Shown piece after piece: positions 54,195-63,724 of a DNA stretch of 64,000 nt. Positions within the stretch are counted from its first letter, which is position 1; each line of letters begins with the position of its first letter. The translations under genes and the position numbers were made by a program. The stretch is taken from assembly GCF_030269605.1 (NCBI RefSeq), contig NZ_BSTQ01000008.1:297187-361186 (forward strand), given 5' to 3'. Origin of the DNA: Lentzea sp. NBRC 105346. Lineage in GTDB: Bacteria; Actinomycetota; Actinomycetes; Mycobacteriales; Pseudonocardiaceae. Under the pieces are notes generated by a model. It did no database searches, was not told the DNA's origin, and saw only the letters and a list, made by a program, of their open reading frames with translations.

Positions 54195-54577
54195 GCTACG
54201 AGGCGTTGCTCGCGCTGCACCAGGCCGTCGGGGGCGACACCGCGCTGGACGAGCTGGTCCGGTTGCGCTGTTCCCAGCTCAACGGCTGCACGTACTGCAT
54301 CCGCCTGCACAGTTCCGCCGCACGGCAGACGGGCGAGCCCGCCGAACGGATCGACGATCTGCCGTGGTTCCGCACCAGCCCGCACTACACGGACGCGGAA
54401 CGCAGCGCCCTCGCGCTCGCGGAAGCCGTCACCATGGTCCACAGTGGACGGGTGTCCGACGAGGTGCTTGAAGCGGCGACAGAGCACCACGGGCAGGAGA
54501 AGGTGACCCAGCTGATCTGGGTGGCCATCGTGACCAACGCGTTCAACCGCCTGGCGATCAGCACGCGCGTGCGCTGA
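54191..54577 (+). CDS. AhpD/carboxymuconolactone decarboxylase-family protein
   Basis: A 128-residue helical protein of the AhpD type. The catalytic set is complete: Glu 21, Cys 33 and Cys 36 in NGCTYCIRLH, and His 40. Spacing matches AhpD, whose cysteines carry out peroxidase or thiol-disulphide chemistry. The second half reads SALALAEAVTMVHSGRVSDE and LIWVAIVTNAFNRLAI, as in CMD family members. ATG 54191 overlaps the ligase gene in ATGA. It is the last gene of the plus operon and may protect or regenerate an oxygen-sensitive step. Confidence 0.88.
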   Translation: MSYEALLALHQAVGGDTALDELVRLRCSQLNGCTYCIRLHSSAARQTGEPAERIDDLPWFRTSPHYTDAERSALALAEAVTMVHSGRVSDEVLEAATEHHGQEKVTQLIWVAIVTNAFNRLAISTRVR

Positions 54578-54698
54578 GTGCCGGATCCTAGTCCTGCGAC
54601 CTGCGTACCTCGACCGCCGAATTTTCGGCACTCCCTACCGCGCAACCGCTCCGAGTACGACAAACGTCGAGCATCCCTGACTCGGAGAGGCGGCCGAG

Positions 54699-57488
54699 AT
54701 GCGTTCCATACGCCCATTGGCACTAGGACTGGCGTTAGCCCTGACGGCGGTCCTGCCAGCACCCCAAGCCGGGGCCGTCCCGGTCGACAACCCGGCGAGC
54801 TACGTCAACCCCCTGATCGGCACATCCAACAACGGTGAGACCTGGCCCGGCGCCGACACGCCGTTCGGCATGGTCCAGTGGAGCCCGGAGAACACCGGCG
54901 GCGACCAGATGCGCACGGTCGAACCGGGAGGCTACGGCTACAACGCGACCCGGATCCGCGGGTTCGCCCTCACCCACCTGTCCGGCACCGGCTGCGCGGG
55001 CGCGTCGGGCGACGTGCCGTTCCTGCCCTTCGTGGGGAACGTGGGGTCCTCGCCGTCCGCTGACAACGATGACAGCGTCTACGCGAGCAACTTCCAGCAC
55101 TCCGACGAGACCGCGGAGGCCGGGTACTACCGGGTCAAGCTCGCGAACGGCGTGAACACCGAACTGACCGCGACCACCCGCACCGGCTCCGGAAGGTTCA
55201 CCTACCCGGCCGGCACCGCCAGCATGCTGCTGCGCACCTCCAACTCCGAGGTCGGCAGCAGCGCGGCGACGACCACGATCGACGCGGCGAACCGCACGAT
55301 CAGCGGATCGGTCACCAGCGGCAACTTCTGCGGCTACATCAACAAGATCGGCCGGCGCAGCTACTACACGCTGTACTTCACGGTCACGTTCGACAAACCG
55401 TTCGCCGGCACCGGGACGTGGCAGGACGGCTCCCTGCGGCCGAACACCACGACCGCGAGCGGCGGCACGACCTACGGCACCGACGGCTGGCCGGTCCACG
55501 GCCGGGGATCCGGCGGCTACGTGACGTTCGACCTCAGCAGTGGCCGGACGGTCAACGCGAGGGTCGGCATCTCGTACGTGAGCCTGGCCAACGCCAAGGC
55601 GAACCTCGCGGCCGAGAACCCCGCGGGCACCACGTTCGACACCGTGCGGACCAAGGCGCACGACGCGTGGAACACCGAGCTGAACCGCCTGGAGGTCACC
55701 GGCGGCACCCAGAACCAGCTGTCCACTTTCTACACCGCCGCGTACCACGCGCTGTTGCACCCCAACGTGTTCAGTGACGTGAACGGCCAGTACATGGGCA
55801 TGGACCAACAGGTCCACACGACGAACCGGATCCAGTACGCGAACTTCTCCGGCTGGGACGTCTATCGCGGTCAGCTGCAACTCGTCACGCTGATCCGGCC
55901 GGACGTCGGTGCGGACATCGCGCAGTCGCTGCTCAACCAGGCCAACCAGAACAACGGCGTGTGGGACCGCTGGACCCACAACCAGGGCGGCACGCACGTG
56001 ATGACCGGCGATCCGGGACACGCGGCCGTGCCGAGCATCTACGCGTTCGGCGGCACCCAGTTCGACGTGTCAGGGGCACTGAACTCGATGGTGCACGCGG
56101 CGACCACGGTCACGCCCGAGGACCTCAGCCGCGAGGGCTGGAACGTGATGGTCGTCGGTGAACGGCCGTCGCTGGACAAGTACCTGTCGCTGCACTACGT
56201 CCCGCAGAACGGCAACGCGTGGGGCGGCGCGGGCGAGACGCTCGAGGACGCCGTCGCGGACTTCGCGATCAGCCAGCTGGCGCAGCGGCTCGGCAACTCG
56301 GCTCGGCACCAGGAGTTCCTCGCGCGCGGCCAGTACTGGAAGAACGTCTTCCACCCGACGCGCGGCTACATCCAGGACCGCAACGCCAACGGCACCTGGC
56401 CGAGCGCGAACCCCGCGAACGACGACGGGTTCGCCGAGGGCAGCTCCGCGCAGTACACGTGGATGGTGCCGCACAACGCCCAGGGCCTGTTCAACCTGAT
56501 GGGCGGCACGAGCTCCGGCATCAACCGGCTGGACAACTTCTTCCACAAGGCCGACGGCAGCTGGGCGCTCACCGGCGCGGGCGGCCTCAAGGCGGAGATG
56601 GACAACGAGCCGTCGATCACCGCGGCCTGGTTGTTCGACTTCGGCAGCCCCTGGCGCACGCAGGACACCGTGCGCCAGGTCGTGAACACGTTGTGGTCGA
56701 ACGGTCCCGGCGGCATTCCCGGTCAGGACGACCTCGGCGCGATGTCGGCCTGGTACGTCTGGGCCGCGATGGGCATGCACCCGCTCGCACCCGGTCGCGG
56801 TGAGCTGCTGCTGGCCAGCCCGCTGTTCCCGAAGATCGTGGTGCACCGGGCGGGCGGCACGACGTTGACGATCAACGCGCCCGGCGCGTCGGCGAACAAC
56901 AAGTTCGTGCAGAGCCTGCGGGTGAACGGCGCCACGACGACGAAGCCGTGGCTGCCCGAGTCGTTCCTCAACGGCGGCACGGTCGACTACACGCTCGGCA
57001 CGACCGCGAACCAGTCGTGGGGCACGGCGGCGGCCGACCAGCCACCGTCGTTCGACACCGGCGGAGGCGGCCCGTCGCCGAGCAACCTCGCGCTGAACAA
57101 GCCCGCGACCTCGGACTCGGCGTGCAACAGCGCCGAAGCCGCGCGGTTCGCGAACAACGGCAGCGTCACCGACAAGTGGTGCTCGCTGGGTTCGTCGAAG
57201 TGGTGGCGGGTCGACCTCGGCCAGTCGAGCGCGGTCAAGTCGATCACCGTGAAGCACGCCGCCGCGGGTGGTGAGCCGGCGGAGTGGAACACGCGCGACT
57301 TCGACGTGCAGCTGTCCGCGGACGGCACGAACTGGACCACGGCGGCACAGGTGCGCGGCAACTCGGCCGACGTGTCGACGCATCAGCTGTCGGGAAGTGG
57401 ACGGTATGTACGCCTGATGGTCCTGGCCGGTGAGCAGGATGGCGCAAACGGGACCGCCCGAATCTACGAAATCGAGATCTATGGCTAG
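54699..57488 (+). CDS. secreted GH92 alpha-mannosidase with F5/8 type C domain
   Basis: A 929-residue exported enzyme. Signal peptide MRSIRPLALGLALALTAVLP ends near AGA 26. The GH92 catalytic region spans about 33-770: YVNPLIGTSNNGETWPGADT, GFALTHLSGTGC, FSGWDVYRGQ and the DNEPSITAAWLFDF and GNDDLGxMS-like GQDDLGAMSAWY motifs. GH92 enzymes are calcium-dependent alpha-mannosidases, mainly 1,2-linked. A discoidin F5/8C carbohydrate-binding domain (about 795-929, NLALNKPATSDSACN) closes it. ATG 54699 has GAGAGGCGG upstream. Rare CTA and TTA codons occur in the signal peptide. Confidence 0.93.
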   Translation: MRSIRPLALGLALALTAVLPAPQAGAVPVDNPASYVNPLIGTSNNGETWPGADTPFGMVQWSPENTGGDQMRTVEPGGYGYNATRIRGFALTHLSGTGCAGASGDVPFLPFVGNVGSSPSADNDDSVYASNFQHSDETAEAGYYRVKLANGVNTELTATTRTGSGRFTYPAGTASMLLRTSNSEVGSSAATTTIDAANRTISGSVTSGNFCGYINKIGRRSYYTLYFTVTFDKPFAGTGTWQDGSLRPNTTTASGGTTYGTDGWPVHGRGSGGYVTFDLSSGRTVNARVGISYVSLANAKANLAAENPAGTTFDTVRTKAHDAWNTELNRLEVTGGTQNQLSTFYTAAYHALLHPNVFSDVNGQYMGMDQQVHTTNRIQYANFSGWDVYRGQLQLVTLIRPDVGADIAQSLLNQANQNNGVWDRWTHNQGGTHVMTGDPGHAAVPSIYAFGGTQFDVSGALNSMVHAATTVTPEDLSREGWNVMVVGERPSLDKYLSLHYVPQNGNAWGGAGETLEDAVADFAISQLAQRLGNSARHQEFLARGQYWKNVFHPTRGYIQDRNANGTWPSANPANDDGFAEGSSAQYTWMVPHNAQGLFNLMGGTSSGINRLDNFFHKADGSWALTGAGGLKAEMDNEPSITAAWLFDFGSPWRTQDTVRQVVNTLWSNGPGGIPGQDDLGAMSAWYVWAAMGMHPLAPGRGELLLASPLFPKIVVHRAGGTTLTINAPGASANNKFVQSLRVNGATTTKPWLPESFLNGGTVDYTLGTTANQSWGTAAADQPPSFDTGGGGPSPSNLALNKPATSDSACNSAEAARFANNGSVTDKWCSLGSSKWWRVDLGQSSAVKSITVKHAAAGGEPAEWNTRDFDVQLSADGTNWTTAAQVRGNSADVSTHQLSGSGRYVRLMVLAGEQDGANGTARIYEIEIYG

Positions 57489-57505
57489 TCACTAGATTCG
57501 GACAG

Positions 57506-58354
57506 GTGACGGCGAGCCTCAACGCCCTGCTGCGCACCGGCCCGTTTCACCTGGCGCTGCGAGCCGCGATCCGGCAGCGCGGCCTGACACTGGACAGGCT
57601 GCGCTGCCATCTCGCCGCGCACGGGACGACGGTCGCGGCGTCCACGCTCAGCGCGTGGCAGCAGGGCAAGGACCGCCCGATCTCACCCCGCTCGCTGGAG
57701 GTCGTCGCGGCGCTGGAGAAGATCCTGTTGTTGCCGGCCAACTCCTTGCTGGACGTGCTGGCCGGCGCGGGCCCGACCGGCTGGCCGGAGGAGCTGCCCG
57801 ACCTGATGCCCGGCTTCCGCGCGAACGACCTGGAGATCGTGGCCCGCCACGAGCGGGTCTTCGTGAACCGGTACCGCTACCCGCATCGCGTGATCAGCCA
57901 GGTCGTCGGCCGCGCCCGGCGTGACGGCGTGGACCGCTTCTTCGCCCACTACTACAGCGATGGGCCGACCGAGATGGTGACAACGTTGCCATCACGAAAC
58001 TGTCGGATCGGTCGCGAGGTCGATGACCCGGAGGCGCTGTTGTTGATGACGGAGTTGCTGTTCGACCACACGTTGAGCGCGGGCGATACGTGGGTGTTCG
58101 AGTTCGAGACGCGGGACGAGAACATCGGCACCTGTAATGAGTTCGCGCACGGCACCCGCGGGTCCGAGGAGCTCTGCCTGATCGAGGTGCAGTTCCATCC
58201 CGAAGCCCTGCCCGTCGATCCGCACGTCTACGTGATCGACGACGTCGAGCCGCGCCGGGTCACCGGGCTCACGTTGAGCTCGGGTGGAGCCGTGCACCAC
58301 CTCGCGAAGGGCGTGACGGCCAGGTACATCGGGATCGGGTGGAGCTGGCCTTGA
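57506..58354 (+). CDS. XRE-type helix-turn-helix protein
   Basis: A 282-residue protein. The N-terminal 80 residues form a Cro/XRE-like DNA-binding fold (RQRGLTLDRLRCHLAAHG, STLSAWQQGKDRPISPRSLE). The remaining 190 residues are beta-rich, with a closing GVTARYIGIGWSWP; no sensor family is recognised. GTG 57506 lies 17 bases after the GH92 stop, so the two may share a transcript. It converges on the ceb operon, its stop touching the end of the LacI-type gene. Confidence 0.8.
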   Translation: MTASLNALLRTGPFHLALRAAIRQRGLTLDRLRCHLAAHGTTVAASTLSAWQQGKDRPISPRSLEVVAALEKILLLPANSLLDVLAGAGPTGWPEELPDLMPGFRANDLEIVARHERVFVNRYRYPHRVISQVVGRARRDGVDRFFAHYYSDGPTEMVTTLPSRNCRIGREVDDPEALLLMTELLFDHTLSAGDTWVFEFETRDENIGTCNEFAHGTRGSEELCLIEVQFHPEALPVDPHVYVIDDVEPRRVTGLTLSSGGAVHHLAKGVTARYIGIGWSWP

Positions 58355-59335
58355 TCAGGCGCTGTCCCGGTGCACCAGCTCGGTGGGCAGCAGGATCGAC
58401 GGCGGCAGGCCCTCCGCGCCGTTCAGCTCGGCGAGCAGCCGCCACGTCAGGGTGCGCCCGAACCGCTCGACGTCCTGCCGCACGGTCGTCAGCGGCGGCA
58501 CCGCGGTCGCCGCGAGCACCGAGTCGTCGAACCCGACGACCGCGACGTCTTCGGGGACGCGACGGCCGCGCTCGTGCAGGATTTTCAATGCCCCCAAAGC
58601 CATGATGTCCGCGGCCACGAACACCGCGTCGAGGTCGGGGGCGCGGTCGAGCAGTGCGGCCATCGCTTTGGCGCCGTCCTGGGGCGTGAAGTCGGCATGC
58701 TCGACGAGGTCGGCGGGCAGCCCGTGCATCCCGCGCCGCCACCCGCTCAGCCGATCCCGGCCGACGGCCATGTCGCGCGGGCCGGCGACACAGGCGATCC
58801 TGGTGCGCCCCAACGAGACCAGGTGGCGCGTGGCTTCCAGGGCACCGTTGAAGTTGTCCGAGTCGACGTACGGGACCGCTCCTGCGAGTGGCCGCCCGCC
58901 GACCACGATCGGCAAACCTTTGTCGTGCAACAACTGTGGCAGCGGATCCTCGCCGTGCAGGCTCACCACGATCGCCCCGTCCACGTGGCCGCCGCTCAGA
59001 TACGCGACCAGGTCGTCCGACGGGTTCATCATCAGCACCAGCTGCGTCTGCCCGGCCAGCTCCGCGTGCACGCCGCGGAGCACGCCGGCGAAGAACGGGT
59101 CGGCGAGCACGCGGCTGCCCGGTTCGGACACGACGAGCGCGATCGCGTTCGCCCTGCGGCCCGCCAATGTGCGGGCCGCGTGGTTCGGGCTGTAGCCCAG
59201 GCGGGCGATCGCCCGATGGACGGCGTCGCGGGCGGCGGCGCTGACGTGCGGCGCGCCGTTGATCACCCGCGACACCGTCGACCTCGACACGCCGGCCACC
59301 CGCGCGACCTCCTCGATGCGCGGGCGCCCGGTCAC
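58355..59335 (-). CDS. cebR: LacI-family repressor of the cellobiose operon (CebR-like)
   Basis: A 326-residue repressor. The LacI helix-turn-helix is at residues 6-30 (IEEVARVAGVSRSTVSRVIN), followed by the hinge NHAARTLAGRRANAI and a periplasmic-binding-like ligand domain ending LPTELVHRDSA. The exact 14-bp CebR operator lies upstream of this operon, which supports its identity and autoregulation. CebR releases DNA when cellobiose binds. GTG 59335 overlaps the bglC stop in GTGA; the longer open frame is an artefact of another frame. In Streptomyces cebR is usually transcribed separately, so its place at the operon end is a variation. Confidence 0.85.
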   Translation of the reverse strand: MTGRPRIEEVARVAGVSRSTVSRVINGAPHVSAAARDAVHRAIARLGYSPNHAARTLAGRRANAIALVVSEPGSRVLADPFFAGVLRGVHAELAGQTQLVLMMNPSDDLVAYLSGGHVDGAIVVSLHGEDPLPQLLHDKGLPIVVGGRPLAGAVPYVDSDNFNGALEATRHLVSLGRTRIACVAGPRDMAVGRDRLSGWRRGMHGLPADLVEHADFTPQDGAKAMAALLDRAPDLDAVFVAADIMALGALKILHERGRRVPEDVAVVGFDDSVLAATAVPPLTTVRQDVERFGRTLTWRLLAELNGAEGLPPSILLPTELVHRDSA

Positions 59336-60699
59336 GACACGGCGACCAGGGCGTTGCCGCGGGCCACGCGCGCGAACCACCGGGCGCTCAGCTTGGGCGT
59401 GCGGACCTGCGTCTCGTAGTCCACGTGCACGATGCCGAACCGCTTCGCGTACCCCTCGGCCCACTCGAAGTTGTCCAGCAGCGACCAGCAGAAGTACCCG
59501 CGCAGGTCGACCCCGGCCTCGATCGCCGAGTGCGCGGACCACAGGTGCGACGCGAGGTACGCGGCCCGGTCGTGGTCCTCGATGCCGTCCGGCGAGACGA
59601 CGTCCTGGTAGGCCGCGCCGTTCTCCGTGATGTACAACGGCAACCGCGGATACTCCAGGTGCAGCCGCATCAGCACCGACCGCAGGCCCTCCGGCCGCAC
59701 CTCCCAGTCCATGTCCGTGCGCGGCATGTCCCGGCGCGGGAACGACAGCTGCGAGACACCGACCCAGGGCGAAGGGCCGGTGACACCGGGTGCGGAGCTG
59801 ACGTAGTACTCGGAGTAGTAGTTCACCCCCAGCAGGTCGATGGGTGCCGAGATGATGTCCATGTCGGCGGCGCGGATGACACCGGTGAACCCGAACGGTT
59901 CGAGGTCGACCAGCAGGTCGTTCGGGTAACGCCTGCGCAGCAACGGATCCAGGAAGATGCGCTGCTGGATTCCGTCGATCCGGCGGGCCACGTCCACGTC
60001 GTCCGGGTCCTGCGGGTTCGCCGGGATCACCGGGTACATGTTGAGCGTGATGCCCACGCGCGCCCGCGGCTGGGCGGCGCGGATCGCCTGCGTGGCGAGA
60101 CCGTGCCCGAGCAACAGATGATGTGCCGCGGCCGCGGCCGCGACCGGATCGGTGCGACCCGGCGCGTGCAGCCCGGCCGCGTAGCCGAGGAACGCCGAAC
60201 ACCACGGCTCGTTCATCGTGGTCCACGTCGCGACGCGGTCGCCGAGCGCCTCGACGACCGAAGCCGCGTAGTCGGCGAACCGGTACGGGGTGTCGCGCGC
60301 CGCCCAGCCGCCGGTGTCCTCGAGCTTCTGCGGCAGATCCCAGTGGTAGAGGGTCGGCCACGGCTCAATGCCGTATTGCAGCAGGGTGTCCACGAGCCGC
60401 TTGTAGAAGTCCAGCCCGGCCTGGTTGACCGCGCCGCCGTCCGGCCGCACGCGCGGCCACGCGATCGAGAACCGGTATGCGCCCAGCCCGAGATCGGCCA
60501 TCAACCGCACGTCCTGCTCGAACCGCCGGTAGTGGTCGGCCCCAGGCTCGCCGGTGTGCCCGTCGACGACCTTGCCGGGCACGCGGCAGAACGTGTCCCA
60601 GATCGAGTCCGTGCGACCGTCCACATCGGTCGCACCCTCCACTTGGAACGCGGCCGTCGCGGCCCCCCAGAGAAACCCTTGCGGGAAAACAATGCTCAT
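59332..60699 (-). CDS. bglC: GH1 beta-glucosidase, cytoplasmic (BglC-like)
   Basis: A 455-residue GH1 enzyme. The acid/base Glu is 164 in TWTTMNEPW, and the nucleophile Glu is 359 in LYITENGAAY. The N-terminal FLWGAATAAFQVEGA and the closing NFEWAEGYAKRFGIVHVDY are family signatures. No signal peptide is present, so it hydrolyses imported cellobiose to glucose in the cytoplasm. ATG 60699 overlaps the permease gene stop in ATGA. Its place after the three ceb transporter genes matches the Streptomyces ceb operon. Confidence 0.93.
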   Translation of the reverse strand: MSIVFPQGFLWGAATAAFQVEGATDVDGRTDSIWDTFCRVPGKVVDGHTGEPGADHYRRFEQDVRLMADLGLGAYRFSIAWPRVRPDGGAVNQAGLDFYKRLVDTLLQYGIEPWPTLYHWDLPQKLEDTGGWAARDTPYRFADYAASVVEALGDRVATWTTMNEPWCSAFLGYAAGLHAPGRTDPVAAAAAAHHLLLGHGLATQAIRAAQPRARVGITLNMYPVIPANPQDPDDVDVARRIDGIQQRIFLDPLLRRRYPNDLLVDLEPFGFTGVIRAADMDIISAPIDLLGVNYYSEYYVSSAPGVTGPSPWVGVSQLSFPRRDMPRTDMDWEVRPEGLRSVLMRLHLEYPRLPLYITENGAAYQDVVSPDGIEDHDRAAYLASHLWSAHSAIEAGVDLRGYFCWSLLDNFEWAEGYAKRFGIVHVDYETQVRTPKLSARWFARVARGNALVAVS

Positions 60700-61490
60700 C
60701 CCTTGACAGCTCCTTGCATGACGCCGGCGACGATCTGCCGTCCGAGCACGATGAACACGATCAGCACCGGGACCGTGGCGAGCGTGGTCCCGGCGAGCAC
60801 GAGCGAGTAGTCGACGTAGTAGCCGCTCTGCAGCTTCTCCAGCGCGACCTGCATGGTCGGGTTGTCGGCGTTGAGCACGACCAGCGGCCACAGGAAGTCG
60901 TTCCACGACTGCATGAACGTGAACACGCCGAGCATCGCGGCGGCCGGCCGGACCGCGGGCAACCCGACGTGCCAGTAGGTCCGCCACAGGCTGCAGCCGT
61001 CCATCCGCGCGGCCTCGATCAGCTCGTCGGGGATCGCGTCGACGATGTACTGCCGCATCCAGAAGACCCCGAACGCGGTGACGAGGTTCGGCACGATCAC
61101 GGCCTCGAGCTCGCCCGCCCAGCCGAACTCGGCCATCGCCATGTAGAGCGGGATGATGCCCAGCTGCGTAGGCACCGCGAGCGTCGCCACTACGAAAAGG
61201 AACAGGAGGTTGTGGCCGCGGAACCGCAGCTTGGCGAATGCGAACCCCGCCAGGCTGGACAGCAGCACCACGCTCGCCGTCACAGTGCCGGACACGATGA
61301 AGCTGTTGATCAGCGCCTTCCAGAACGGGATCGTGTCGAACACGCGCGCCGCGTTCGACCAGAAGTTGCCGCCGGGGATGAGCGTGAAGTCGGTGCTCTC
61401 CCGGCTCGCGACGACGAACGACCAGTAGAACGGGAACGCCGACCCGAGCACGAACGCCCCGAGAATCCCGTAGATCATCGGCCGTCTCAC
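60696..61490 (-). CDS. cebG: cellobiose ABC permease, CebG-like
   Basis: A 264-residue MalG-type permease with about six membrane helices, the first at about 5-27 (MIYGILGAFVLGSAFPFYWS). The EAA loop EAARMDGCSLWRTYWHVGLP is at about 170-189. The ending LGRQIVAGVMQGAVKG is typical. GTG 61490 overlaps the CebF-like gene in GTGA. It is shorter at the N-terminus than many relatives by about 10-20 residues, but no better start is seen. No ATPase gene is in the operon, as for Streptomyces ceb, which uses the shared MsiK. Confidence 0.9.
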   Translation of the reverse strand: MRRPMIYGILGAFVLGSAFPFYWSFVVASRESTDFTLIPGGNFWSNAARVFDTIPFWKALINSFIVSGTVTASVVLLSSLAGFAFAKLRFRGHNLLFLFVVATLAVPTQLGIIPLYMAMAEFGWAGELEAVIVPNLVTAFGVFWMRQYIVDAIPDELIEAARMDGCSLWRTYWHVGLPAVRPAAAMLGVFTFMQSWNDFLWPLVVLNADNPTMQVALEKLQSGYYVDYSLVLAGTTLATVPVLIVFIVLGRQIVAGVMQGAVKG

Positions 61491-62434
61491 CGCACCGCCC
61501 TCCTGGTGAGGAGGAAGTTCAGCCCGGCGACGGTGATGACGACGAGGAACAGCACCCAGGCGATCGCGGAGGCGTAACCGAGGTCGAAGCTCTGGAACGC
61601 CGATTGGTAGAGATACAGCACCACCGTCTGGTACTGGTGCTCCGCGCCGCCGCCGCTGCCGCCGGACGGGTCGAACAGCTTGGGCTCGGTGAAGATCTGC
61701 AGCCCGCCGATGGTCGACGTGACCACCACGAAGATGATCGTCGGCTTGAGCATCGGCAACGTGATGCTGAAGAACCTCCTGGCCGCGCCAGCTCCGTCGA
61801 CGACCGCGGCCTCGTGCACCTCCTTCGGAATCGCCTGCATGGCGGCGAGCACGATGAGCGCGTTGTAACCGGTCCACCGCCAGTTGACCATGGAAGCGAT
61901 GGCGAGGTGGCTACCGAACGTGTCCGCCTGCCAGTCGACGGGCCCGATCCCGATGGTTTCGAGAATGTCGTTGGCCAGCCCGTACTGCGGTCCGAACAGG
62001 TTGCCGAAAATGATCGTCAACGCCACGAGGCTGGCCACGTAGGGGAGCAGCACACCCATCCGCCACGCCGTGCGCGCCCTGAGGTTGGCGTTCAGCAGCG
62101 CGGCGAGAAGTACGGCGACCACGATCTGCGGCGCGCTGGACAACAGGAAGATGCTGAACGTGTTGAACAGCGCGTTCCAGAACTGCCCGTCGCTGACGAG
62201 GGTTGTGTAGTTGTCGATGCCGATGAACGCCGGGGCGTCGGCGCCTAGCTCCCAGTCGAACAGCGACACGTATGCCGTGTAGAGCAACGGGAACAGCCCA
62301 ACCGCGCCGAACAGCAAGAAAAACGGTGCGACGAACAGATACGGCGTTACTTTGGTGTCCAAATTGGACGGCCGGTGCCGCGAGCGAGCCTCCTCCACCC
62401 GCTCGTGGCCAGGTCTGGTGAGCACCGCGGTCAC
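61487..62434 (-). CDS. cebF: cellobiose ABC permease, CebF-like
   Basis: A 315-residue MalF-type permease. Helices begin at about residue 31 (VTPYLFVAPFFLLFGAVGLF), and the EAA loop is EAAVVDGAGAARRFFSITLP near 212. Unlike the other MalF-type permease in this window, no domain is inserted; the loop after the third helix is normal (FGPQYGLANDIL). GTG 62434 overlaps the binding-protein gene stop. It works with the CebG-like protein as the channel for cellobiose or cellotriose. Confidence 0.91.
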   Translation of the reverse strand: MTAVLTRPGHERVEEARSRHRPSNLDTKVTPYLFVAPFFLLFGAVGLFPLLYTAYVSLFDWELGADAPAFIGIDNYTTLVSDGQFWNALFNTFSIFLLSSAPQIVVAVLLAALLNANLRARTAWRMGVLLPYVASLVALTIIFGNLFGPQYGLANDILETIGIGPVDWQADTFGSHLAIASMVNWRWTGYNALIVLAAMQAIPKEVHEAAVVDGAGAARRFFSITLPMLKPTIIFVVVTSTIGGLQIFTEPKLFDPSGGSGGGAEHQYQTVVLYLYQSAFQSFDLGYASAIAWVLFLVVITVAGLNFLLTRRAVR

Positions 62435-63699
62435 TTGGCCGCCTTCTGGGCGTCCTGGACGGCCGTCTTCCATGCGTCGTCAGGGTTCTTGCCCTGTTCG
62501 ACGGACTGCAACGCGGGGCTGAACACGTTCTCCTGCACCTGCCCGTCGGCCGGCCCCTTGTACTGCGCGGCTTTCACCTTCTGGGCCTGCTCGGCGAACA
62601 GCGCCCCGGCCTTGACGCCGCCGAAGTAGGCGTTGGTCTGCTCGAGCAGCGCGGGCGACTTCAGCGCCTCGACCTGACTGGGGAACGTGCCCTTGGCCTG
62701 GAACGCCTTGATCTGCTGCTCGGGTGTGGTCAGCCAGGCGGCGAGCTCGGCGGCCTGCTTGGCGTTCTTGCTCTGCTTCGGCACGGTCAGGTACGAGCCA
62801 CCCCAGTTGCCGCCGCCGTTGGGGAAGGCCTCGGTGACCGCCCACTTGTTGGCGTTCTCCGGCCCGGCCTGGCTCTCGATCACGCCGAGCATCCACGAGG
62901 GGCAGGTCTTGGTCGCGAACGCGCCGGTCTTGAACCCGGTGTTCCACTCGTTGCTGAACGCCACCAGCTTCGCCGACTGCCCCTTGGCGACGGCGTTGGT
63001 CACGGCGTTCCAGTCGCTCTTGATGGCCGGGTTGGTGTCGACGACGAGCTTGTCGCTCTTGTCGAAGTAGCCGACCTCGTGCTGGTTGTGCATGGCGTTG
63101 AAGATCTGCGCGGCGCTGTCGAACCAGGCGATCTTGGTCTTGGCGGTGAACTGGTCGCCTGCTTGGAAGTAGCTGTCCCAGGTGGCGAGCAGCTCCTTGA
63201 CCTGGGCGGGGTCGGACGGCAGGCCGGCCTGTTCGAAGAGGTCCTTGCGGTAGCACATGGCGAGCGGGCCGATGTCCGTGCCGTATCCGATGAGCTTGCC
63301 GTCCTTGGTGGCGGCTTCGGTCTTCCACTTGAGCCAGCGGCCGTCGACGTTCGGCCCGATGCTCCTGAGGTCGTTGAACTGGCTCGCCTTCGACATCACC
63401 TGGCTGAGGTAGCCCTCCTCGACCGCCTCGATGTCGGCGAGCCCGGAGCCCGCGCCTAACTTGGTGAAGAGGTTCTGGTGGTGGGGCGCGCCCTGGCCGG
63501 TCTTGCGGTGGGTGATCTTGATGTCGGGGTGGGCCGCCTCGTACTCCTTGAACAGGTCCTCGTACCCGAACTCGTTGAAGGTGGCGACGGTCAGCTCAGT
63601 CTTGCCGCTCTGGCTCGCGCCACCGGAGGCGCAGGCGGTGGTGGCGGTGGTGGCGATGGCTGTGCAGACCAGCACGCTGACCAAACGGCGGTGTCGCAC
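62431..63699 (-). CDS. cebE: cellobiose-binding lipoprotein, CebE-like
   Basis: A 422-residue family 1 solute-binding protein. The lipoprotein signal MRHRRLVSVLVCTAIATTAT leads to Cys 23 in TTACASGG. The mature part has NEFGYEDLFKEYEAAHPDIK near 41, WDSYFQAGDQFTA near 170 and GGGNWGGSYLTVPKQSKNAK near 295, as in CebE and related binders. It captures cello-oligosaccharides outside the membrane. GTG 63699 has GAGGAG six bases upstream. It is the first gene of the operon, directly behind the CebR operator. Confidence 0.91.
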   Translation of the reverse strand: MRHRRLVSVLVCTAIATTATTACASGGASQSGKTELTVATFNEFGYEDLFKEYEAAHPDIKITHRKTGQGAPHHQNLFTKLGAGSGLADIEAVEEGYLSQVMSKASQFNDLRSIGPNVDGRWLKWKTEAATKDGKLIGYGTDIGPLAMCYRKDLFEQAGLPSDPAQVKELLATWDSYFQAGDQFTAKTKIAWFDSAAQIFNAMHNQHEVGYFDKSDKLVVDTNPAIKSDWNAVTNAVAKGQSAKLVAFSNEWNTGFKTGAFATKTCPSWMLGVIESQAGPENANKWAVTEAFPNGGGNWGGSYLTVPKQSKNAKQAAELAAWLTTPEQQIKAFQAKGTFPSQVEALKSPALLEQTNAYFGGVKAGALFAEQAQKVKAAQYKGPADGQVQENVFSPALQSVEQGKNPDDAWKTAVQDAQKAAK

Positions 63700-63724
63700 G
63701 TGGGGACTCCTCTCGGCGGATTTC

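Noticed and set aside
54699..57488. GH92 gene as part of the biosynthetic cluster
   Set aside because: It has its own 121-base upstream region, a secreted catabolic product, and is followed by sugar-use genes; the cluster more likely ends at 54577.
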